Shown here: in pieces, positions 51,910 to 60,052 of the stretch
How positions within the stretch are numbered: the stretch's first letter is position 1
Layout: each line of letters starts with the position of its first letter
From: Rhodospirillaceae bacterium
GTDB taxonomy: Bacteria; Pseudomonadota; Alphaproteobacteria; Rhodospirillales; Casp-alpha2
Reading direction: 5' to 3'
Assembly (NCBI GenBank): GCA_016845145.1
Contig: JAERTE010000148.1
Coordinates: 114,401 to 178,400 of the forward strand
DNA: 64,000 nt
Position numbers and translations under genes: made by a program
Notes under the pieces: generated by a model
The model's database searches: none
What the model saw: only the letters and a program-made list of their open reading frames with translations
Told to the model about the DNA's origin: nothing

Positions 51910-52835
51910 GCGGGGAGATAGTATTGGGCACTGTTCCGCAGCAAACATTGTGGGAGGACGATGCCCATTTGCTGATGTCTCGTGGCATCATCCGATTGGA
52001 TGGGGAGCGGGCAGCGGAAGCGCTGCAGCCCCTGGTTTCCAACTCTTTGCAAAACGTCGCCGATCGGCCGGTGCTCGCTTATGTACTGACAGACAACGGT
52101 GCGGTCCAGGCAGATGTGTTCGTTGTCTCGCACCAAGATGGTTTGCTCGTAGACTGCAGCCGATCTCAACTTCCAGCGCTCATGGAGATGCTGCATCCCA
52201 TGTGTGAGACGTTCGATGCCACTCTGTCTGATGAAAGTGAAAATTGGCGGGTGTTCGGCGTTCTCCCGAGTCAGTCGGTTTTCATGGACGGCACGACACT
52301 GATCAAATATGCCGATCCGCGCCCGCATATGGGCACCCGCGTCATGCGTCCGAGATCAAGCATGGAAAGTTCCGAATGGAATCATGAAAACAAATGGATC
52401 GCTCATTGCTTCAGGTTGGGCATGTTGCCGAGCACCGATCTCCTCCAAACTATTTCCGTAGATCCCTTGGAAGCCAATCTCCACGCGCTGGGGGTCATAC
52501 ATCCCGATAACCTTGGTGCAGCGGCGAAGGGTTTGCTGGATAGGTCCCGCGACCAGATAAAGCGGCGCATATTGCCGATGCGCGTTGAACCCAAAACCGA
52601 AACCTTCCCGACGATGACCGGGCAACCTGTGCTTGCCGGGGACGTAGAGATCGGGACTGTTCTGGGTCATCTCGGGGTTTACGCCTTGGCGCTGGTAAAC
52701 CTGTCGGAATGGCGATCCGCGCTGACGGACGGAGTGATGTTGCGCTGCGTAGAAGAGATGGTGTCGATAACCTGGCCGACGTGGTGCGCCAGCGAGAGCG
52801 AGGGGCGGGGTGGGCCGCTTGCACTTGAGAGATAG
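51906..52835 (+). CDS. Degenerate YgfZ/GcvT-like (aminomethyltransferase-fold) protein
   Basis: 309 residues. The N-terminus DDAHLLMSRGIIRLDGERAAEALQPLVSNSL ... AYVLTDNGAVQADVFVV is typical of the folate-binding YgfZ/GcvT fold. The YgfZ hallmark KGCYxGQE, including its Cys, is replaced by AKGLLDRSRDQIKRR, so Fe-S-linked chemistry of YgfZ is probably lost. YgfZ helps assembly or repair of certain Fe-S enzymes; the 4-base overlap with the Fe-S protein gene suggests a dedicated helper or a folate/one-carbon role. The frame is open further upstream but ATG 51906 is the family start. Confidence 0.72.
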   Translation: MSGEIVLGTVPQQTLWEDDAHLLMSRGIIRLDGERAAEALQPLVSNSLQNVADRPVLAYVLTDNGAVQADVFVVSHQDGLLVDCSRSQLPALMEMLHPMCETFDATLSDESENWRVFGVLPSQSVFMDGTTLIKYADPRPHMGTRVMRPRSSMESSEWNHENKWIAHCFRLGMLPSTDLLQTISVDPLEANLHALGVIHPDNLGAAAKGLLDRSRDQIKRRILPMRVEPKTETFPTMTGQPVLAGDVEIGTVLGHLGVYALALVNLSEWRSALTDGVMLRCVEEMVSITWPTWCASESEGRGGPLALER

Positions 52836-53014
52836 CATTCTATTTTTGCAAAACCTATTCCGAGATTGATCGAGGAACACGGAAGTGTCTGCTAACGACT
52901 TCCTTACCGGAAGCAATGCCGACAGACCCTAGATTACCGAATTGGGTCATGAGCGGACCGAAAAAGGCCGATGAAAGTTTGTCCGTTCCGAACGGGATTG
53001 CGGACAGATATAGA

Positions 53015-53614
53015 TTACTTCTTCGTATGCTTCGGCAATGACGCACCCAAGGGCATGAACGGGCGGTTGGGGTCGGGGGCTTCGAGCGGTGTCGCCGGTT
53101 TCAGCGAGGCATGGCAGCGCCGGGCCAGTTCCTGGTAATCCCGGGTGCCGTCGCTTTTCCAGGCGATGTCCTCGTCGCTGACATCGCGGATGCGTTTCGC
53201 CGGGATGCCGACAATCAGGCTGCGCGGCGGGAACTCGTCGCCCGCCTTCACGAAGGCCATGGCGGCGACGACACTTTCCGCGCCGATGATGGCCTCGTCG
53301 TTGACGACGCTATTCATTCCGACAAGCGCGTTCCTGCCGATGACCGCACCGTGGATAACCGCTCCGTGGCCGATATGACCGTCTTCCTCGATCAGTGTGC
53401 CGGTGCCGGGGAAACCGTGCATGACGCAGTTATCCTGCACGTTGGCCCCTTGGTGGATGGTGATACGGCCGAAATCGCCACGCAGCACCGCACCGGGCGC
53501 GATGTAACAGCCCGCGCCGATAATCACGTCACCGATGATGACGGCGTCTGGGTGCACGAAAGCGGTGGGATCGATGGCAGGTTTGATGCCATCAAGTTCA
53601 TAAATCTTGGCCAT
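53015..53614 (-). CDS. paaY: PaaY/CaiE-like hexapeptide-repeat protein (gamma-carbonic-anhydrase fold)
   Basis: 199 residues, the PaaY length. Left-handed beta-helix repeats from ~15 to 150, with FVHPDAVIIGDVIIGAGCYIAPGAVLRGDFGRITI and metal-binding histidines in NCVMHGFPGTG and HIGHGAVIHG. The C-terminal IAWKSDGTRDYQELARRC follows PaaY closely. In E. coli PaaY is a thioesterase that removes a stalled CoA product in phenylacetate breakdown. No paa genes adjoin it, so its partner here may be another CoA pathway. AAG-rich start, single gene upstream of the Lrp gene on the minus strand. Confidence 0.75.
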   Translation of the reverse strand: MAKIYELDGIKPAIDPTAFVHPDAVIIGDVIIGAGCYIAPGAVLRGDFGRITIHQGANVQDNCVMHGFPGTGTLIEEDGHIGHGAVIHGAVIGRNALVGMNSVVNDEAIIGAESVVAAMAFVKAGDEFPPRSLIVGIPAKRIRDVSDEDIAWKSDGTRDYQELARRCHASLKPATPLEAPDPNRPFMPLGASLPKHTKK

Positions 53615-53700
53615 ATCGGAATCCTGAAAACAAAACCAACGGCTGTTACGTTACGGACTGATGGGGGGCGAGAAAAGACATTACATGCGCCCGCGCCTTT

Positions 53701-54153
53701 TTAGAGCGCATAACCGTGCGAGCGGTGCACGGTGCGGAGCACCAGACTGGATTGGATGCGCGACACACCCGGCAGTGCCCCGATGCGCTCGCGATGGAAC
53801 CGCTCATAATCATCGGTGTCGGCGGCGGCGACCCGCATGATGTAGTCGGCTTGGCCGGTCATCAGGTGGCATTCCAGGATTTCCGGGACGCGCCGCACGC
53901 TGTCTTCGAAGTTCCTCAACGTGTCACGGTCTTGCGAGTCCAGACTTACCTCGACGAAGAACTCGATGTTGTAGCCGGCCTTTTTGCCGTCTACCTGCGC
54001 CACGTAGGCCTGGATCACCTCGTCGCTTTCGAGCTGCTTGATACGTCGATGGCAGGCCGATGGCGACAACGCGACCGCCTCAGATAGCTCGACCATCGAT
54101 TGGCGGCAATCCTTTTGCAGCGCGCGCAGAAGTCTGCGATCTGTTTTGTCCAT
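53701..54153 (-). CDS. Lrp/AsnC-family regulator (AldR-like)
   Basis: 150 residues. N-terminal HTH (DKTDRRLLRALQKDCRQSMVELSEAVALSPSACHRRIKQLE) and C-terminal RAM ligand domain (IEFFVEVSLDSQ ... CHLMTGQADYIMRVAAAD). ATG 54153 fits the family; the 27 in-frame codons upstream are AT-rich promoter DNA. It is divergent from alanine dehydrogenase, so it is probably the alanine-responsive activator of ald, with the palindrome at 54187-54201 as a site. Confidence 0.9.
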   Translation of the reverse strand: MDKTDRRLLRALQKDCRQSMVELSEAVALSPSACHRRIKQLESDEVIQAYVAQVDGKKAGYNIEFFVEVSLDSQDRDTLRNFEDSVRRVPEILECHLMTGQADYIMRVAAADTDDYERFHRERIGALPGVSRIQSSLVLRTVHRSHGYAL

Positions 54154-54186
54154 GATAAGATGCCATGCCGATAATATGAATATTAA

Positions 54187-54201
54187 TCGAATACTATTCG
54201 A
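54187..54201. promoter_or_regulatory. Lrp/AldR-type palindrome between the regulator and ald
   Basis: TCGAATA-C-TATTCGA is a perfect 7+1+7 inverted repeat in an AT-rich divergent spacer, 34 bases upstream of the Lrp start and 88 bases upstream of ald. Lrp-family regulators favour AT-rich 15-bp palindromes. Binding is inference. Confidence 0.55.
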
Positions 54202-54288
54202 AAATATTTCAAAATTAAAGAGATATAGGGACAATATTTTTGGAAAATCAGACTACCATCCCTCCCTAGTTAACCACAGGAGGAACTC

Positions 54289-55407
54289 ATGCTGATTGGC
54301 ATTCCCAAGGAAATCAAAAACCACGAATACCGTGTCGGGCTGACGCCGGAGAGTGTTGCCGAGGTATGCCGTCACGGCCACAGCGTCATCATCGAGACCA
54401 ACGCCGGCGCAGGTATTGATGAGACTGACGCGGCCTACGAAGCGGTCGGCGCCGCCGTAGTCGATAGTGCGGAGGAAGTGTTCGCGCGCGCCGATATGAT
54501 CGTCAAGGTGAAGGAGCCGCAGGCCGCAGAGCGTAAGATGTTGCGCCCCGGCCAGATCCTTTATACCTACCTGCACTTGGCTCCCGATCCTGATCAGACA
54601 CGGGATTTGGTCGAGTCGGGCGCTGTCTGCATCGCCTATGAAACGGTTACCGACGCACATGGCGGTTTGCCGCTCTTGAAGCCCATGAGCCAGGTCGCGG
54701 GCCGCATGTCCGTGCAGGCGGGCGCGGCGGCGCTGGAAAAGGCACACGGCGGGCGTGGCGTGCTGCTGGGTGGCGTGCCTGGCGTGCGGCCCGGGAAAGT
54801 TGTCGTTATCGGCGGCGGCGTGGTCGGTTTCAACGCGGCTCAGATGGCTGTCGGTTTGCAGGCGGATGTCACCATCCTGGATCGGAATCCGGAAACTCTG
54901 GAACGGCTCTCCAACCATTTCGGCGCCAGCGCCAAAATCGCGTTTTCCACCGGTTCCGTGTTGGGTGAACTTGTTGCTGAAGCGGACCTGGTGATCGGCG
55001 CGGTGCTGATTCCGGGTGCCGCCGCGCCGAAGCTCGTAACACGCGATATGCTTTTGAGCATGAACAAGGGCGCGGTGCTGGCGGACGTGGCGATCGATCA
55101 GGGCGGTTGCTTCGAAACCTCGAAGCCGACAACCCACGCAGAGCCGACCTACGTGGTCGATGATATCGTGCACTATTGTGTCGCCAACATGCCGGGCGGC
55201 GTGGCGCGCACCTCGACCTACGCCCTCAACAATGCAACCTTGCCGCACGCGCTGGCTATTGCCGACAAGGGCTGGCAGCAAGCGCTGGCCGGTGATCCGC
55301 ATCTGTTGAACGGACTCAACGTCTGGGACGGCCGGATTACCTGCGAGCCGGTGGCGAACGATCTTGGCTACGATTTCGTCCCGGCGGTGAAGGCGCTCGC
55401 AGCATAA
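54289..55407 (+). CDS. ald: Alanine dehydrogenase
   Basis: 372 residues, the usual Ald length. Seen are IGIPKEIKNHEYRVGLTPESV at the N-terminus, KVKEPQ with the pyruvate-binding Lys, TYLHLA with the catalytic His, and the NAD fold VVIGGGVVGFNAAQMAVG. It interconverts L-alanine and pyruvate plus ammonia with NAD, in the cytoplasm. GGAGGAAC precedes the ATG. Divergent from an Lrp-type regulator and followed by a strong terminator, so monocistronic. Confidence 0.96.
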   Translation: MLIGIPKEIKNHEYRVGLTPESVAEVCRHGHSVIIETNAGAGIDETDAAYEAVGAAVVDSAEEVFARADMIVKVKEPQAAERKMLRPGQILYTYLHLAPDPDQTRDLVESGAVCIAYETVTDAHGGLPLLKPMSQVAGRMSVQAGAAALEKAHGGRGVLLGGVPGVRPGKVVVIGGGVVGFNAAQMAVGLQADVTILDRNPETLERLSNHFGASAKIAFSTGSVLGELVAEADLVIGAVLIPGAAAPKLVTRDMLLSMNKGAVLADVAIDQGGCFETSKPTTHAEPTYVVDDIVHYCVANMPGGVARTSTYALNNATLPHALAIADKGWQQALAGDPHLLNGLNVWDGRITCEPVANDLGYDFVPAVKALAA

Positions 55408-55432
55408 CGATCGATCGCGCTTATGGATGACG

Positions 55433-55466
55433 AACGGCCGGCAATGCATTTGCCGGCCGTTTTTTT
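55433..55466 (+). terminator. Rho-independent terminator of ald
   Basis: AACGGCCGGCAA and TTGCCGGCCGTT form a perfect 12-bp stem with a 5-base loop, followed by a run of Ts, 26 bases after the ald stop. Confidence 0.9.
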
Positions 55467-55510
55467 GCCATCAGATTTTCCACAACATTTATCAAGCTAA
55501 GCTGAAAACA

Positions 55511-55542
55511 CGAAAACCGCCGATCCTTCGCGGACGGCGGTT
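55511..55542 (-). terminator. Terminator of rpsU
   Basis: AACCGCCG and CGGCGGTT form an 8-bp stem. On the minus strand it is followed by TTTTCGTGTTTTC, 33 bases after the rpsU stop. Confidence 0.7.
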
Positions 55543-55574
55543 ACGTTAATGCAATGAAATGCGTCGAAAAAGCT

Positions 55575-55778
55575 TTAGAAGCCTTCACGCTCCACGCGCT
55601 TACGCTCAAGCTTGCGAGCCCGGCGGACAGCTTCCGCTTTCTCGCGTGCACGGCGCTCGGACGGCTTTTCGTAAGAGCGGCGCAGTTTCATTTCCCGGAA
55701 GACGCCTTCACGCTGCATCTTCTTCTTCAGGACCTTGAGGGCCTGATCGACATTGTTATCACGAACGGAGACTTGCAC
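55575..55778 (-). CDS. rpsU: 30S ribosomal protein S21
   Basis: 67 residues, highly basic, with MQVSVRDNNVDQALKVLKKKMQREG and MKLRRSYEKPSERRAREKAEAVRRARK, the standard bS21 sequence. It binds the small ribosomal subunit near the 16S anti-Shine-Dalgarno end and helps initiation. In many alphaproteobacteria it lies near purE, as here (4.3 kb away). Monocistronic with its own terminator. Confidence 0.97.
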   Translation of the reverse strand: MQVSVRDNNVDQALKVLKKKMQREGVFREMKLRRSYEKPSERRAREKAEAVRRARKLERKRVEREGF

Positions 55779-55954
55779 GTTTGCCTCAACCTCATCATTT
55801 TAAAAGTCTGGAAGGAACACACGCTCTCGTGTCCCAAGGTCGCGCCTTGTAACACAGGAAATCGGGGATGTGAAGGACTGATTTGCCTGAAATTCCCTGA
55901 ATTTCCCTAGAATTTTGTTGAATTTCTCTGCACTTAGATGGAAAAAACCCGGCT

Positions 55955-56509
55955 ATGGCCATACTCAAAATCGCCCGCATGGGACACCCGGTGCTGATGA
56001 CCCCGGCACGCGAGGTCGCCAACCCCACCGCGCCCGAAGTTCACGCCCTGATCAACGACATGGTGGACACCATGCTGGACGCGCCGGGCGTCGGTTTGGC
56101 CGCTCCCCAGGTGCACGTGCCGGCACGAATTGTCGTGTTCCACGTGCCTGCCGGGCGCGGTGGCGAGGGAGAGGAAGGCGTGCCCCTTACGGCGTTGATC
56201 AACCCTAAGATCGAACCGCTTGATGACGAGAAGGAAGACGGCGTTGAGGGATGCCTATCGTTGCCGGAAATGGCCGGCACGGTGTCGCGCTATGCTCGGA
56301 TTCGCTATACAGCCACGGCGCCCGATGGCACAATGATTGAGCGCGAGGCAGAGGGATTTCATGCTCGGGTCGTACAGCATGAGTGCGACCATCTGGATGG
56401 AATTCTATACCCCATGCGCATGACAGACCTTTCCACACTTGGCTATGCCGAGGAAATGGCGAAAGGGCATCAAGGCACTAATGATTCTGCGGAGGCCCCC
56501 GATGACTGA
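55955..56509 (+). CDS. def: Peptide deformylase
   Basis: 184 residues. The three deformylase motifs are intact: GVGLAAPQ, EGCLSLP and QHECDHLDG (metal ligands Cys and two His, catalytic Glu). It removes the formyl group from nascent N-terminal methionine. It overlaps the COQ9 gene by 8 bases. Not beside fmt as in many bacteria, and the gene may be one of several def copies; the C-terminus has a short acidic tail. Confidence 0.93.
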   Translation: MAILKIARMGHPVLMTPAREVANPTAPEVHALINDMVDTMLDAPGVGLAAPQVHVPARIVVFHVPAGRGGEGEEGVPLTALINPKIEPLDDEKEDGVEGCLSLPEMAGTVSRYARIRYTATAPDGTMIEREAEGFHARVVQHECDHLDGILYPMRMTDLSTLGYAEEMAKGHQGTNDSAEAPDD

Positions 56510-57173
56510 AGATCTGCAACATCAGCGTGATCTCGTGATTGAGGCGGCCTTGGCGCACGTGCCCTTTGATGGTTGGAGTTGGAAAGCGCTTGAGGCTGGA
56601 GCGGCGGATACCGGGGGCGATCCGATTACGGCGAAACGCTTGTTCACGCGGGGCTTGGGCGAGGCGGCGGAACATTTTGCCGATTGGTCGGACCGACGTA
56701 TGCTGGCCGAACTGGAAAACCTGAACCTCGACGACATGCGGGTACGCGACCGCATCCATGCCTGCGTCAAAACCCGTATCGAGCTGAATGTGCCCTACAA
56801 GGAGGCACTTCGGCACCTGCTGTCGTTTTTGGCGCTGCCGCACAACCTGCCGCTGGCGTCGCGCATGACGTGGCATAGCTGTTCGCTGATGTGGTATGCA
56901 TCGGGCGACCGTTCGGCGGACTGGAACCACTACACCAAGCGAGGCCTTTTGGCGCCGGTGTATTCATCCACCGTGCTCTATTGGCTGTCCGATGACGGTG
57001 ATGAGGACGGCGATTTCCCCGACACCTGGGGCTATTTGGAGCGCCGCATCGACGATGTGCTGAAGACGTTTGGGTTGCCCAAGCGCCTGAAAGAGCGCTT
57101 CGCCGGACTGCCGCGCCCATTGTCCCGGGCGTTCAAGCATCGCGCCTCACCATTTTCCAACGCTAGCCGCTGA
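56502..57173 (+). CDS. COQ9-family ubiquinone biosynthesis protein
   Basis: 223 residues from ATG 56502. Contains the COQ9 core: HVPFDGWSWKALEAGAADTGGDPITAKRLFTRGLGEAAEHFADWSDRRML in the N-terminal TetR-like part and ASRMTWHSCSLMWYASGDRSADWNHYTKRGLLAPVYSSTVLYWLSD. COQ9 binds ubiquinone intermediates and supports the COQ7 hydroxylase. It is characteristic of alphaproteobacteria and mitochondria and supports the taxonomic call. Overlaps def by 8 bases; SCO gene follows 11 bases later. Confidence 0.9.
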   Translation: MTEDLQHQRDLVIEAALAHVPFDGWSWKALEAGAADTGGDPITAKRLFTRGLGEAAEHFADWSDRRMLAELENLNLDDMRVRDRIHACVKTRIELNVPYKEALRHLLSFLALPHNLPLASRMTWHSCSLMWYASGDRSADWNHYTKRGLLAPVYSSTVLYWLSDDGDEDGDFPDTWGYLERRIDDVLKTFGLPKRLKERFAGLPRPLSRAFKHRASPFSNASR

Positions 57174-57184
57174 CCTTCCGGACC

Positions 57185-57736
57185 GTGCGTTATCTTATTT
57201 CCGTCCTGATGATGGCGATGGTGCTCGCCGGTAAGGCGTCGGCGGATGATAATCCCGAGGCAAAGTTCTCCTTGGTTGATGGCGCGGGCAATCAGGTAAC
57301 CGAAGCCAGCTATCGCGGTGACTTCATGTTGGTGGCCTTCGGCTACACCTTTTGCCCCGATGTTTGTCCGACGACCTTACAGACGATCTCACTGGTATTG
57401 GATGAGCTTGGCGGGGCCGCGAAAGACGTGCAACCGATCTTTATCTCCATCGATCCCGAACGCGATACGCCGGCGATTATGGGTAAGTATGTCGCGCATT
57501 TCCACGAACGTATAGTCGGCCTTACGGGGACAGCGGGCAACGTCGCGGCGACGGCGGAAGCTTTCGGTGCCAGCTATAAAAAAGTGCCGCGCCCCGACGG
57601 CAATTATTTGATGGATCACAGCGCTTATATCGACCTGTTTGATCGTCAAGGCGGCTATGTCTACAGCTTCGCCTACGACGACCCGGTTGAGAAGATCGTC
57701 GCCATTACCCGCAAATACATGGCTGCTGGGTCATAA
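57185..57736 (+). CDS. SCO1/SenC-family copper chaperone
   Basis: 183 residues with an N-terminal signal or membrane anchor (YLISVLMMAMVLAGKAS). The copper-binding site is FCPDVCPTTLQT (CxxxCP) with the distal His in LMDHSAYIDLF; thioredoxin fold between. It delivers copper to cytochrome c oxidase CuA or acts as a thiol reductase in the periplasm. Start is GTG 57185, 11 bases after the COQ9 stop. Its stop lies 3 bases from the end of the convergent SPOR lipoprotein gene. Confidence 0.92.
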   Translation: MRYLISVLMMAMVLAGKASADDNPEAKFSLVDGAGNQVTEASYRGDFMLVAFGYTFCPDVCPTTLQTISLVLDELGGAAKDVQPIFISIDPERDTPAIMGKYVAHFHERIVGLTGTAGNVAATAEAFGASYKKVPRPDGNYLMDHSAYIDLFDRQGGYVYSFAYDDPVEKIVAITRKYMAAGS

Positions 57737-57739
57737 GCG

Positions 57740-58642
57740 CTAATTGAGAGATGCCAGTTCTGTCACCACTTTGGGGGCATTCAGCGAGAGCTTCCAGGTG
57801 TCGTTAAAGCCTGCGCGTTGCAATTGGGTGCGGGTGGTGCGCCGTGCGGTCAGGGCAATAGGTCCGACAGCGACACGGAACACCCGGCGGCCCTTTGCGC
57901 GGCCTTCCAGTACCAACGGATTGAACGACGTATGACGGCCTGAGAACCGTTCGGCATCGGCCTGACGGTGATAGCTGGCGATAATGTAATACGTGCGGTT
58001 CTGTTTGGCTTTGGTCTCGGGTGCCTTGGCGGGAGCCGCGCTTGCTTGCGTCGGCGGTGTTGGAACGGTGTTCCGTGCGACCATTTCTTCCGTACGCGAC
58101 GGCGTTTCGGCCTTAGCCACGACGATGGGTTTTAGCGCCATCGGGGCGACAGAGGGCTCACTTGCGGGCTCCACTGAACGTTGGGTTACGACGGTTGCGG
58201 AAGGTGTTTGCTCTGCATCAGGCACGCCGAGAATCATCTTATCCGTATCGAGCGGTTGCGGCGCCTCATTTGTCGTTGCGGGTTTTACGGGCGCAGGCAC
58301 GACAACGCGCTTTTCACTCAACAACCCGTCCGCACCTTGCTCAAGCGGAACATCGGCGCTGGCTTCGCCGGCATCGTTTGAGTTTGTGTCGGCAAGCGCC
58401 GTCTGCACGACATCGGAATCGGCGCCATCGCGGCAGATATCCTTTCCTTCCACGGTGCGCCACAAGGCACAGTCCTGCTGCGTGACAGCGGATATGCCGT
58501 GATCAGTCAGGGTTTTCTCAGTTGTTATATAAGAGACGCCGTCGGCGACGAGTGAGGCGATTTGTATGCCGACCGGTAAGCCGCAGGCGCCGAGCAGTAA
58601 CGGAGCGGCGAGTGCGCCAACAACGCGAATAGTCTTCGTCAT
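57740..58642 (-). CDS. Lipoprotein with C-terminal SPOR-like domain
   Basis: 300 residues. Lipoprotein signal with lipobox LLGACGLP, a cysteine-containing N-terminal part, a long Ala/Pro/Thr/Glu-rich linker (~90-210) and a C-terminal SPOR-like domain (TYYIIASYHRQADAERFSGRH ... RRVFRVAVGPIALTARRTTRTQLQRAGF). SPOR domains bind denuded peptidoglycan at division sites. Attached to a membrane, it may link envelope and wall. Convergent with the SCO gene. Confidence 0.82.
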   Translation of the reverse strand: MTKTIRVVGALAAPLLLGACGLPVGIQIASLVADGVSYITTEKTLTDHGISAVTQQDCALWRTVEGKDICRDGADSDVVQTALADTNSNDAGEASADVPLEQGADGLLSEKRVVVPAPVKPATTNEAPQPLDTDKMILGVPDAEQTPSATVVTQRSVEPASEPSVAPMALKPIVVAKAETPSRTEEMVARNTVPTPPTQASAAPAKAPETKAKQNRTYYIIASYHRQADAERFSGRHTSFNPLVLEGRAKGRRVFRVAVGPIALTARRTTRTQLQRAGFNDTWKLSLNAPKVVTELASLN

Positions 58643-58759
58643 GGAATTCTTCCCTTATGGGTGCGGGTTATCGGAAATTCTTTCGTCTTATTTCCCGTTC
58701 TTGAGAACCAGACTAAGACTGAAAAGGTTAATAAATTACAGCCATGAACGCTTCCTGAC

Positions 58760-58800
58760 GAAAAATAAAAAAGAGAGGGCTAGGCGGCGCCTAGCCCTCT
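58760..58800 (-). terminator. Strong minus-strand terminator with no minus-strand gene before it
   Basis: AGAGGGCTAGGC and GCCTAGCCCTCT form a perfect 12-bp stem with a 3-base loop (58774-58800). On the minus strand it is followed by CTTTTTTATTTTTC. On the plus strand no T-run follows. It therefore ends a minus-strand transcript that begins to its right. Confidence 0.85.
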
Positions 58801-59030
58801 GGATCGTCAGGGATGTTTCGATTGCCGCCCGCTGCGAAACGTGCGGGAGGCGATCAATTGGTCCAGGGCGGTGCCTGAACTAGGGTGCCGACAGTGGGGG
58901 ACTGTCGTTGAGTACAGATTGCCTTGATTCGGTTTTTGCCGCCAGTAACGTTCGTACACGGCTCTGTGAGGCATCAGAGAGGATTGGCGTAGGCTCAGGA
59001 ACGGCGTATGATGGCCCGAACGCGACAGCA
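58760..59030 (-). ncRNA. Candidate structured non-coding RNA
   Basis: No gene occupies 58801-59039, yet a strong minus-strand terminator lies at its left end. Going away from the terminator are three more hairpins: 58820-58855 (GATTGCC/GGCGATC outer, CCCGC/GCGGG inner), 58889-58907 (CGACAGT/ACTGTCG around GGGGG) and 58962-58979 (CTCTG/CAGAG). A short RNA of about 200-270 nt transcribed leftwards fits. The 5' end is a guess. I could not match it to tmRNA, RNase P, SRP or 6S RNA. Confidence 0.5.
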
Positions 59031-59039
59031 TGAAGCTGG

Positions 59040-60044
59040 ATGATGAGTGACGAACCTTCGATTTTTGAGCGCATGGGATTGAAGCCCGGTCGGGCGCAGG
59101 ACAACAAGCCCGCCAATGGACGCGCGCCAGGCGGTGACGCCGCGCCGCCGCCGGAACGGCCCGCGCCGGACCCATCCGCTGCGCCCAGTTCCGCTGCGGC
59201 GCAGGCCGAGACCTCGCCACCTCCCGGCGGCGGCGCCGGCGAGCCGGCGGGCATGGAAGATCTCGCAGATCACTTTCTGGGATGCGCGAAGTTGGGGCGC
59301 TACCTGACCGTGGCCGACAACAGCCGCTTTATCATTACCGATGACTTTCGCGCCGCGCCGATCATTCCCGAAGCTTCCGCCATGGCCGCGATCTATTCTA
59401 AAGATTACCTCGTCGCACAAGCGGCGCTGCTGCCCTTGTCGGAGCGCGCCCAGCGCATGACCATGCGCGAACGCGAGCGCCTGGAGCGGCTGTTTGCGTT
59501 GATTGAGGAACAAACCCTCTCCGACGGGGTGCGGACATCGGCGCAATCGATTCGGGAACATCACTTCCGTGCCGCCGAAATCCGCGCCCTGGAAGCCGAG
59601 CTTGGCGACCGCATGAGCCCGGCCCGGCTGCGCTACCGGCAGTTTCTGGACGTGGTCAAAAAACTCATGGACCGGAAGATTACCGCCGGGCCGTTTCTCG
59701 ACGAGTTCCGCGGCTTCACCCAGGAAGTGGCGGGAAGGCTTGATTTCGGCATCTACAGCTTTTGTCTGGACCGGCTGTTCGGCAGCGTGCGCGTACCGAT
59801 GAAGGTGAAGAAGCTGCTGATCTTGGAGTTGCTCAAGTATCCGCCGCAAATCCGCCGCGAGCTTTTATCCAACGTGCTTGTGTTCCCAGGCCAGGTGCAG
59901 GAACTGATCGACTTCATCCGCTACATGGTGACCACCGAACTGGGCCAGAGCGTCGCCATCGAGATCGAGCTGCTGGAAGCGTTCAAGCAGCACCGCTTGT
60001 CGATGAGCGACATCGAAAGCTCGCTGGCCCAAGCCGCCAGTTAA
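59040..60044 (+). CDS. Conserved-looking protein of unknown function
   Basis: 334 residues, not recognised. Residues 1-75 are a disordered Pro/Ala-rich tail (PPPERPAPDPSAAPSS); the rest is predicted helical and soluble, with ARG/GLU-rich helices (ERAQRMTMRERERLERLFALIEEQTL; MSPARLRYRQFLDVVKKLMDRKITAGPFLDEFRG) and no membrane segment or signal. The start may be 59040 or 59043 (adjacent ATGs). It lies between the candidate RNA and purE, convergent with purE, 8 bases apart. Good codon use and frame length argue for a real gene. Confidence 0.75.
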   Translation: MMSDEPSIFERMGLKPGRAQDNKPANGRAPGGDAAPPPERPAPDPSAAPSSAAAQAETSPPPGGGAGEPAGMEDLADHFLGCAKLGRYLTVADNSRFIITDDFRAAPIIPEASAMAAIYSKDYLVAQAALLPLSERAQRMTMRERERLERLFALIEEQTLSDGVRTSAQSIREHHFRAAEIRALEAELGDRMSPARLRYRQFLDVVKKLMDRKITAGPFLDEFRGFTQEVAGRLDFGIYSFCLDRLFGSVRVPMKVKKLLILELLKYPPQIRRELLSNVLVFPGQVQELIDFIRYMVTTELGQSVAIEIELLEAFKQHRLSMSDIESSLAQAAS

Positions 60045-60052
60045 TCTTTCAG

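Noticed and set aside
58760..59030. 6S RNA, tmRNA or RNase P RNA as the identity of the candidate RNA
   Set aside because: 6S RNA is one long rod, whereas this has several hairpins in a row; no tag-coding or T-loop sequence of tmRNA and no conserved RNase P core was seen.
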